64,000 nucleotides of DNA from Ursus arctos. Taxonomy: Eukaryota; Chordata; Mammalia; Carnivora; Ursidae. Shown in pieces: positions 55,611 to 64,000 of the stretch. The stretch spans positions 85,541,299 to 85,605,298 of the forward strand of contig NW_026622763.1 in assembly GCF_023065955.2 (NCBI RefSeq). Direction: 5' to 3'. How positions within the stretch are numbered: the stretch's first letter is position 1; the number at the start of each line of letters is the position of its first letter. The position numbers were made by a program, and so were the translations under genes. The notes below the pieces were generated by a model. It was not told the origin of the DNA, ran no database searches, and saw only the letters and a list, made by a program, of their open reading frames with translations.

Positions 55611-58164
55611 AAATACAAATACTCCTCAAAGAAATTTTTTTCATTATTTCTTATTTGCTTCATTTTGTCTTGTTTGTTTTTTTGTTTTAATCTGCTAATA
55701 CATAAGTACTTCAGATCTTCCCTGGAGTGATGGCCAGCTCGGAATAATTCATAATGGTCATGGTCACAAAGATGGGATGCTTAGGAAGAAGAAATCTTAA
55801 AAAGGATCCATAGGCTACATTTCTGGGGAAATGGGATCAGTCTGGTTCCTGGGTAGACGGCTGGAAAACAAGCAATGACGTAATTGAGAAATTTGGCTAA
55901 AAGGGGACATAAGGAAAACAGAAAATCAGATTTTTTTTTCTCAGCTACTGAGTAGGTATGGGGGACAGAGGAGAAGAAAGAAGTTTAATTTACAAGTTAT
56001 AAGCATATTTTGGGAAAGTTTCATTTCTCTTTGTGCATATAAAGTACATATTTCAATATTTTATAAATATGTTTCATTGTTCTAAAAATGCAAATAAATA
56101 CATAAAAATTTCTCAGGCAGTTGTCTAATGAATGCTTAAACAGTAAAGTTAATTATCCTACAACTTAAAGTAATTGGTATTTGATCAAAACAGCTATGTT
56201 AGCATTGAATTCAAATGTTGGCTTAGAAGAAATACATTCTTTTGAATTGTTTGTCACCTAACTAAACTCAAGGCATTTTGAAATAAAATACATTTGTATC
56301 CTCCATATAGGTTTAAAAATTACAAGTAGATTAAATGAGAAGCGTAGGACTGGAAAGTGCCTCCAGAGGTCATTTAGTCCATTCCTGCTTCTGGCATGCT
56401 TCACTTAAATCCTTTCAAACATATGGCTAACTACCTTGTGCCATCTTTGTTAAGCAATCCCAGTTCTTGGCTGCCCACATTAATGGTGTGTCTGCCTAAA
56501 TGCTAGTTTAACTGTTCTGTCTGATTTAGCTAGTCAAGAGTGTCAGATAATCCATCTATTCAGTAAGATATCTCCCAGTTAAATCAGTCAAACTGTGGAG
56601 GTGTTCATCTGACTTAGCTAATTTTTGGCTTTCCTTCACTGGTAAAGAGAAGTAAAGCACTAAAACTGGTGTAGGTGTGAAGAGACAACCTATAAATCAG
56701 GTTCTTCCCTAATCTCACTAAATTGTTCAGACTCGATTTTAATCAAATTTTACTCAACCTTCCCACCCTGGAGCAAGAGACTGTCTCACTATGTTCCTAT
56801 CCCTAAAGGTCTTAAATAATTCTCCTTTCCCTCTGCTGTTTCTTTAGGCAAAGCAAACTAAAGACTCAAAGAATAAAACAGAGATTATATGAACCAACAT
56901 AAATTTAGAAGGAAATCCAAGGAGAGATTTGTTCTGTTTTGCTTTTTTTTCCCTCTAAGTCAACATACTCAACATTATGTTCACAAGAATACTGCATGAT
57001 GGAAGTGTGCAACTAAATAACACACATCAAAATGTTTGCTACTTCTTTACGTTATAGTGGTTCTTTCAAGAAATAAGAAATTCAGACTTGTCTCTGCTCT
57101 ATTTCCTTTTCACATTCTTGTGTGAAAGCAATGAAGAAGTTTAAATTTGTGTATTCTTTGTTTAAATAGCATTTCTTCTTAAAATCAAATTTAAATATGT
57201 AATTGTAAGATTTGCATTATTCTCTCTTCCTCAGACTAAGATCAGATTTTAGGTATTGCTCAGAGGCTGAACCCTAAGATCAGAAATACCTGGAGCTTAC
57301 TGGATTCTATATTAAAAGGGGATGCAGAGGAAGACCATCAAAGATGATACCATCCAGACAATAAACACAGAATCACAACAGTGCTATGCTTTCATGTTGC
57401 ATAAAACATCTGACTATTAATGATAATAGTGAAGCTGTTTAATATAAAGTGCTATATTATAATTACTAGTATGAGTTGATAGTTTCTCCAATTAAAATTT
57501 TCAATCAGAAAATTTTTTTTCTTTCTGTCTGTGTTGTCAATAAATACTCCACAATATGGAATCATTAAAATAGCTTATGCTCAAAGATACCAAAATAAAT
57601 TTGACAGCCAGAATATCTGTCTTAGACCTGTTAAAAATTTTAAAAAGAGGATTTTTAAATATGTAATCCTCAATCTGTTACTATTTTGTAAAATTAAGGG
57701 CATGCAACTCCAAAGGAGAAGAGACATTTGACTCCAACTTGAGATAATATCATAAATTCTTCTCAGAGGCTTAGCTAGTGTTGTAAAGGAAAGCAAATAA
57801 TAATGCAAAGGCAGATACAAATTATTCTCAGAGGCATGAGTGATCTTCAAGGTGAAATATTAGAAGTGACATTATGAAATACAAATAATGTGACTGAGAG
57901 CTCCTAATGTTCTGATATATGGCAATATGTTCTCACCCATTAAAGTCTAATTTTAGTGCATTGACAGTTAACAACTTCTAGAAATAAGACATCTAATTTC
58001 AATCTTATTCTTTAGTGATATACTCTTACAATATCTCACATACACTACAAAGAAAAATCTTCAAGTAGGAATTCGCCACTTGTCTCCATACCTCTAGAAG
58101 TCTCCATCTGCGTAGATATTGCCCCAAACAACTAGTTGCTCTGGTCAGAGATGAGTAGTTATTC
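55611..58164. other. Unique AT-rich DNA, mostly unclassified
   Basis: About 2.5 kb without a named element. The stretch 56340-56470 ('aggactggaaagtgcctccagaggtcatttagtcc') resembles a very old L2/MIR-era motif. Frames at 57531-57731 and 57581-57850 overlap on opposite strands and lack domains. Confidence 0.4.
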
Positions 58165-58640
58165 ATGGCAAACCCCAAATCCTGTCAATTCTCCTTTGCA
58201 AATATCTTTCCTCTTTCCTCTGTTTTTGGCCCCTCTTTCCACTCCCCCACCTCCTCCTACTGGTTCAACTCTAGTCTCAATTCTTTGCCTTTATCACAAA
58301 GACAATTTAATCTCCACCAACCTCTTCAGTTTCATCTATTACCACTTTTTTCCATGCTCAATAGGATTTGAATTGCATTTTGTCTAGCTGTTTATTTAAC
58401 CTAGAACAAGATTTTTCCCTCTCCCTACTAGATCCTTCAGATCTCAGCTTAAGTACTAAGCTTAATCTTCCCTGACTAGGTGAATGTTACCTGATACAGT
58501 CGCCCACACACTCATACTTGCAATGTTTCCATTGCCTGTCTTCCCTGTTAGAACACAAACTACATGGGGATAGAGGTAATACCTGTCACTGTGCCTGACA
58601 TATGGGTTCTTATTAAGTGCATGTTGAACATTATAAGAGC
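58165..58640 (+). mobile_element. L2 LINE relic
   Basis: 'ttagatcc'-poor but ordered L2 blocks: 'ccttcagatctcagcttaag', 'taatcttccctgactaggtg', 'gtttccattgcctgtcttccctgttagaac', 'ctacatggggatagaggtaatacctg', 'ctgacatatgggttcttattaagtgc'. Frames at 58136-58387 fall in it. Confidence 0.58.
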
Positions 58641-58866
58641 TGAAAAGATACAAAAATGAGTTATTTTTCTATATATGTTTCCCACTTCTTACAATTGTGA
58701 ATATTCTGATTATTTTATCATTACTTGAAATTATTAGTGACTACTAATTCACCATTCCTAGAATCACCTGAGTAAAACATGGTTCTCTTTCCTCTCCCAA
58801 TATCCAGACTTCTACTCCTGCCATGTCTTCTGCTTACCCCCCTACTCTTAACTGTTCTGTAATTTT

Positions 58867-59058
58867 TTTTTAAGATTTTATTTATTTATTTGACAGAGAT
58901 AGAGACAGCCAGCGAGAGAGGGAACACAAGCAGGGGGAGTGGGAGAGGAAGAACCAGGCTTCCAGCGGAGGAGCCCGATGTGGGCCTCGATTTCAGAATG
59001 CCGGGATCACACCCTGAGCTGAAGGCAGACGCTTAACTACTGAGCCACCCAGGCGCCC
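58867..59058 (-). mobile_element. SINEC, young arctoid-type subfamily
   Basis: Complete antisense copy: 'gattttatttatttatttgac', 'acagccagcgagagaggg', 'gcagggggagtgggagagg', a damaged B-box complement 'ctcgatttcagaatgcc', and 'gagccacccaggcgcccc'. Perfect 20-bp target duplications, cttaactgttctgtaatttt, lie at 58847-58866 and 59059-59078. Confidence 0.96.
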
Positions 59059-59367
59059 CTTAACTGTTCTGTAATTTTATTTCAAGACTTCTGTCAACCT
59101 CTTTTTTTTCATTATTGCAGATTAAAAAATTTAAATCCTCCAAAAAACCTTGGTACATCTTCAAGTTATTTTTTTCTTTTTATTCTTAAAATATTTGTGA
59201 GTTTCTTTCTTGAGCGTAACATAACAAAGGCTTGTAACAATCTCCAATGCCGCAATTTACAAACAAATTTAAATTCCACAAAGTGCCTAGTGTAGTGCAC
59301 TAAATATGTTACAAGCACATATTTGGTCTCTACCTACCTCTTCAAAATACTACAAAAATAATAAGCA

Positions 59368-59486
59368 CATGTTGTGATGAGCACTGAGTGTTATACGCAA
59401 CTAATGAATCGTTGAACACTACATCAAAAACTAATGAGGTACTGTATGTTGGCTAACTGAACATAATAAAAGAAATAAGTGAAAAA
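59368..59486 (+). mobile_element. Very short carnivore L1 3' end
   Basis: About 120 bp of L1 terminus: 'gtgatgagcactgagtgttatacgc', 'aactaatgaatcgttgaacac', 'tacatcaaaaactaatgagg', 'tactgtatgttggctaactg' and 'ataataaaagaaataag'. It is the same terminal region as the 84-bp copy at 10046-10129. Target duplications are unclear. Confidence 0.82.
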
Positions 59487-60654
59487 AGTGTATCCTACTA
59501 TAATCCAATTTAAAGAAAAAGTTTCTTCTCTCATTGTAGTTTTTCACCTTAAATATGTGAGCACGGTTTATTAAGGTGCAAAAGATTCACATTGGTTTAT
59601 AACACCCTTAAATAATTACATCACATGCAACTTCTAACCCTCATAATATATCTGCTAACACTTCAAAATCTGACTTTAACAGGTTGAAAACATTATCTTG
59701 ACAAGAACCAAAAGATGTAAACCAATTATATCATGAGATTTACTGCCAGTGAAACTATTTTAGATATAATATTACTTAGATACTGGAACATGTCTTTTTA
59801 AGGTTAATGAAAGCATTTGTTTTTGATAGCAAAGTCTATATAGACACAACATAATAAAATATTCATAAGAGTAACTACTTCCTAAGTGAGAATTCTTAAA
59901 ATGTTCCTCTAGTCACTGATAGCTTTGCATTCTAAAAAGTCTTATTTACCGAACTGGAAAGATTTTAGAATTTTAAGTATGTGATTATTATCTAGAGCCA
60001 GCATTTTAATTGGAGATTCATTTAAATGGTTCAACCTACTTGGATAGGTTCTACCTTTTAAGAACCTGGGGTCTATAGTATTTCAATTCATTTAAGTCAA
60101 GTAAAATTTTGACCATTACTAATACAGCCATCTGTTCCCTTACAATGAATGTTACAACCCTTAAAGTCAATGTCAACCAAATAAAATCTAGACGCCCAAA
60201 GCTGAGAAACAAAATCTACTCAATTTCATTATCTTAATAATGAAACCCTTTGTCTTAAACAAAAGTAGTCTGGATAATTAAAGTATATAATATTTTTATC
60301 AAATATGGTACGACTCTTTCGTAACTGGATATTGTTTTAAAAATTAAGAAACCAAACCTGTTCCCATTCATTCTGAAAACACTGTATTCCAGAATACAAC
60401 TTCATATTGTATTATACAAGTGAATATAGACATAATAACATATAAAATATCCAAACACATCTGAATTAGGCTGATGTAGCTAACTACATGTTTCCCTAAA
60501 TTTCACTGTCCCTCCTTAAGGATCAAAATACTAATCAATATGGAACTAAGGGCATTTAAAAAATTAAGTTAAAATATACTTCTGTATAACTACCAATTTA
60601 ATTAGTAAATATATAATTTCATCAGTTAAGTGCAGCTCCATAAAATAGAGGCCT
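59487..60654. other. Unique AT-rich DNA, no feature recognised
   Basis: No repeat or coding evidence was seen. Confidence 0.45.
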
Positions 60655-60832
60655 AAGGATTCTCAAACTTTAGATTGCATAAAAATCATGTCACAGTCGT
60701 ATAACAGATTGCTGAGTCTTATCCCCATTTTCTGATTCTGTAGTTCTGCTAAAGAAATTCACATTTCTAATCATTCCTTAGATCATGCTGATGCTGTTGG
60801 TCTGAGGACCACACTTTGAAATTCACTGTTTT
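60655..60832. mobile_element. MER5A-like hAT DNA transposon
   Basis: Ends 'gattctcaaactttagattgc' and 'gaccacactttgaaattcactg' are roughly inverse to each other, with 'aaaaatcatgtcacagtcg', 'cccattttctgattctgtag' and 'tgatgctgttggtctgagg' between them. It is non-autonomous and diverged. Confidence 0.6.
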
Positions 60833-61275
60833 AAGGAATTATTCTATTTTTCTGTCACTGCAAATGAGTTTGACTTTATTTTTTTTAATATAAAGTATAT
60901 TGAGAAATAGAAAAAAAATTACAGTCTACTTGTAGGTATAGGTATTCTGTTAGCTGAATAAGACATTATTCCAAACTGAAATAGAAGTTTGCTCATGCTT
61001 CATATTGACTTGAACATTGTGGGCAATAAATCTTTGATTTTTGTAATGATTTATTTCAATTTTAGATTCAATTCAGATTAATATTTCCATTTGTTTTATT
61101 TAATGTGGTTTTCCATATATATTTTTCCATTTTGTCATTATATTTTTTTCAGAATTACTTGATAAAAACCATTGGGCAAATGGTACTAAATACAGGAGAA
61201 GAGAACAAATAGAAAAAAAAAATAGAACAATGATGCCTTTGGTCTTAAGCCTTTTCTTATCTTCCATGGTCTTAC
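60833..61275. other. Unique AT-rich DNA, no repeat recognised
   Basis: If the candidate exon at 61276-61345 were real, this would be the start of its intron on the minus strand. No acceptor or second exon can be identified in the window. Confidence 0.4.
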
Positions 61276-61345
61276 CATAGACAGAGGCCACATCTTTTAG
61301 AGAGCGATTCATACTGGGAGACTCAGGAGGTCTCTCAGGAGCCAT
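61276..61345 (-). other. Weak candidate coding first exon (23 codons plus 1 nt)
   Basis: On the minus strand an ATG (61345-61343) opens a frame reading MAPERPPESPSMNRSLKDVA, then SVY. It meets a good splice-donor match, ctatg|gtaaga, with the exon ending at 61276 in phase 1. Residues before the donor are hydrophilic and protein-like, whereas the unspliced continuation (to 61100) turns into low-complexity hydrophobic sequence as an intron would. The start context (tatATGG) has G at +4 but T at -3, only moderately good. I do not recognise the peptide and see no second exon. It may well be chance. Confidence 0.15.
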
Positions 61346-61646
61346 ATACTATCCTTGCTAGTAGACTGGCTTTATTTATATTCCCAGCTAGTCCACCTGA
61401 TATCTGAAAGTTTTTCACCATTACACTGTAGACCGATCGATAGTGTGATTTGATATCCATGGGGAGGAGAGGGACACCCTCTGATTCTTCCTATTTTTAA
61501 ACAACTAAAGTTGTTTTGTATTCCCTAAACCATATTGATCCATGAAGCTAATGATAGTTTTACTAAAGCTCCCTTTTGTAAACTCTGTCACAGAGGAAAC
61601 CTTGGAAAATTACAATTAACGGCAGGGAAAATGTTGGAAATCTATT

Positions 61647-62114
61647 TTACCATGTAACTTTACTGCCAGCTCCTGCTATGTACAAAATAAAGCTAGACCC
61701 ACATGTTTTCCCCCTGGGTTTGGCTCTGACTACAATGATGCAGTGGCAATGAAGATGCCTTATATTTATACCTCCAGGGTGCTTTAACTCCCTCCCAACT
61801 AATTTGCCATCATGTCCATTATGAGAATGAGCTCTAACGGCTGAATTGGCATTGTCCCCACTTTTCCATTTCAGTAGAAATTTAAAAAGGAGGTTGTCAC
61901 TATATAGGCTCAAGTGATGCCATCTGCTTTTCCATTTGGGGAAATGCACATAAAAATGGCGGGGGAGAGTTAGGTATTTAATTAGAGATGGACTATCTGT
62001 TTCCCCAATCTTCACTAACTTGACACCTGCTGGGTCACACACAGAATACAAATAAGAAGGCAGAAAATGGTTCCTGAGCTCTGGTAGGAGAAATGCTGAA
62101 ATAAGATTGGCCAT
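61647..62114 (-). other. 155-codon open frame, probably fortuitous
   Basis: The longest ATG-started frame in the window. The product is mildly basic, with no signal peptide, transmembrane run, coiled coil or catalytic motif that I recognise. The DNA is less AT-rich than its neighbours and is unique. 'gggagggagttaaagcaccctgg' on the minus strand hints at an unnamed old repeat or LTR. A real single-exon gene, an unrecognised retrocopy or an eroded repeat are alternatives, but chance is likeliest given 64 kb of sequence. Confidence 0.15.
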
Positions 62115-62870
62115 TGAACATCATAAATGCACATTTTCCTATTACGTGAAAATAAACACAAAAGTTTTCATTCATGTGCAACACACGAGAACTCTTAGAA
62201 CAGTCGTACAAATCTAGTTCTCAAGAAAGTCGTCTTATTATTCATATATGAATCTAGATTTCTAGGCATATATATTTCTGAAACTATATAATAAAAATCC
62301 ATATTTAAAATGGAATTTAAGAATTGTCATCAATAATAGATGTCTCACTTTACCTACCAATAAAAGTCTCCTACCTATGGATGTATGAATATGAGGAATA
62401 CTTTATTTATAATACTAAAATATATGTCATTACTGTTACAGCTTCAATGAGCCAGTAATGTTTATGGCAGGCTTTCAAGACTGTTGAGTGCATACTTTAT
62501 CCAACTACTACAGATATTTTTTCTTTACAATTCTAGATCCATACCACTGTTTTGACTACAGCACAAAGGCAATGCACATTTCAATAAAACAGTACGGCTT
62601 AACAGGCTAATAAAAAGGACTGTAAAGGTGCATTAAATTAGAATTTAAGATGTCCCCAGTATTTGCAGCATAAATGCTAATAAAAATATAAATCTGTTAT
62701 TAACTTTTTATAACCATGCAAAGTAATAAAAGTTAAAAAATGTTGAAGATTTATCAGCACATAGCTATAAGATGGACAGAAAAGAACAAAGTTAAGCTGT
62801 GAAACAAAAATGTTAGGGAAGAAGGAAAGAAATTTTTAGGGCAGAAGTGAAGGTAAGTGTATAGTTATAT
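62115..62870. other. Unique DNA with conserved-looking segments
   Basis: No repeat family assigned. The part 62440-62720 ('agccagtaatgtttatggcagg', 'ttaacaggctaataaaaagg', 'ttgcagcataaatgctaataaaaat') has the mixed AT-rich motif look of constrained noncoding DNA. This is inference. Confidence 0.3.
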
Positions 62871-62896
62871 GTATACATATATATATATATGTATAC
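62871..62896. repeat. Perfect 26-bp palindrome
   Basis: A self-complementary sequence with GTATAC at each end and a TA core, with no loop. Part of its symmetry comes from the TA repeat, but the flanking GTATAC boxes complete it exactly. Confidence 0.93.
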
Positions 62897-64000
62897 TTTG
62901 TTTCCTTTCAAAAATAATTAGTTTGATTTTGGTCTATAAGACAGTCTGGGATTGATCTTTTATAAATATTAATGCCAAGAAAATATTTTATTTTAAATGA
63001 CTGAAGCATTAGGCTAGGAGATTCTGTTTTAGGTGTAGTACTATGTAACGTTACTGTTTCCCCAATGTAACAATATTCCATTTGTGTCAAATATGTGCAG
63101 ACAATACAACAATGCTTGTTCATTAAGCTCATACAACCTGTTGGCAGTTGTTTTATAATACACTAACCTATTGGAAGTGTTCATTGTTTAAGTTACACTT
63201 GCACAGATATAATTGCTACATGTGACTGGGAAATTAAAATTGTGATCCTTGGAGACAGTCAGCTCTGTTACAAAATAAATATAATAATATCTGAAGGCTT
63301 TCAAAGATCTTATATTCAGATTTTAGAAAGAAAACCAATTGTTCTCAGAAGGAATATCAAATGATATACTTTCATCTACTAAGCCCTATGAAAAAGAGTT
63401 TTAGTAGTATAAAGACTCTAAATTATTAAGATGAAAAAGTAAACAACAACTGTTTATTTCTCACATATAGGAGTCGTAATTACTTGAGATATACTAAAAT
63501 AAAAATGCATAAAAATCAGATACAGGAAGTCCAGGGACTGCCCACACACTATATTGAGAAGCTGAAAAATTACGGTATGTTAAATTGCAGTAAAATCCAA
63601 ATTAAATCTAACAATTGTATATAGTGTATAAAAATGTTTGGATAAATTTCCATTAAATATAACAAGTATTATGTCATTGTAGGTGTTATTAGAGTCCTCA
63701 TTTGTATTCAGAATAAATTACAAAATTGGTAGTGTAAATCTTTTTCCCTTTCCCTTGAAAATATCAGCTTACCAATGTTTGAAAAGATTCTGAATAGCAA
63801 TAGTTACCACTTGTGAATTGCCTTGGACAGCCCACAGTTGCTCAAGGTAACATTTTCTAAGAAAATTGAATAAAGAAATACCATAAAATTCAGAGAAAAA
63901 AGGCTTAAAATGTAATTCTAGTCTCCTATCACATAACAACTCAGATAGACAGCTCTATTTTTCTTATAAATTTTAAAATAAGGCTATTTTTATGTTAAAT
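62897..64000. other. Unique AT-rich DNA, no feature recognised
   Basis: No gene or repeat family was recognised to the end of the window. The 74-codon minus frame at 62908-63132 has no recognisable domain. Confidence 0.45.

Noticed and set aside
1..64000. Search for an undescribed multi-gene system.
   Set aside because: No gene cluster, operon-like layout or coding family is present; the content is explained by mammalian repeats and unique noncoding DNA.

Overview
The window is nuclear DNA from a carnivoran mammal. The decisive evidence is 16 copies of the carnivore-specific tRNA-Lys-derived SINE (SINEC), several with clean target-site duplications, alongside carnivore-type L1 3' ends and the older mammalian repeats MIR, L2, MLT1/MaLR, MER5A and Tigger. 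Six SINEs belong to a young subtype whose head reads GGCACAGCGGTTAAGCG. From memory this subtype is typical of arctoid caniforms such as bears and pinnipeds. A bear-like genome is my best guess, but the species cannot be fixed from this sequence alone.

There is no recognisable protein-coding gene, tRNA, rRNA, snRNA or retrocopy. The longest ATG-started frame has 155 codons and resembles no family I know. The other open frames are short, and many lie in SINEs, microsatellites or LTRs. The DNA is AT-rich and reads as intergenic sequence or the inside of a very long intron. One short candidate first exon (61276-61345, minus strand) deserves a look but is weak.

Layout. 0-7 kb: an MLT1 LTR, a young L1 carrying a nested SINE, L2 and MIR relics, and an old L1 interrupted by an LTR-like piece plus a Tigger fragment. 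7-20 kb: mostly unique DNA with two regulatory-looking stretches (about 7.85-8.15 and 17.87-18.18 kb), an L1 with an apparent 5' inversion that holds a tiny younger L1, a roughly 200-bp TA/TG-rich tract, and an L2. 20-32.2 kb: dense repeats (SINEs, MLT1, two further LTRs, L2, MIR, MER5A), a 20-bp-arm hairpin, and conserved-looking unique DNA at 28.4-28.9 kb. 32.2-37 kb: another conserved-looking block, then L1M, a SINE and a hAT relic. 38-49 kb: the richest repeat zone, with L2 on both strands, a Tigger element split by a SINE, a SINE inside a SINE, and a well-preserved old L1 3' end. 49-64 kb: mostly unique AT-rich DNA with scattered MIR, SINE and L2 copies and the two weak coding candidates.

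I found no previously undescribed biological system. What is worth checking is the nested-insertion history, the palindromes, and several unique blocks that look like conserved noncoding regulatory DNA. Those calls rest on motif content only, because no alignment could be run. Repeat family names come from memory of consensus sequences, and their edges are approximate unless target-site duplications are given.
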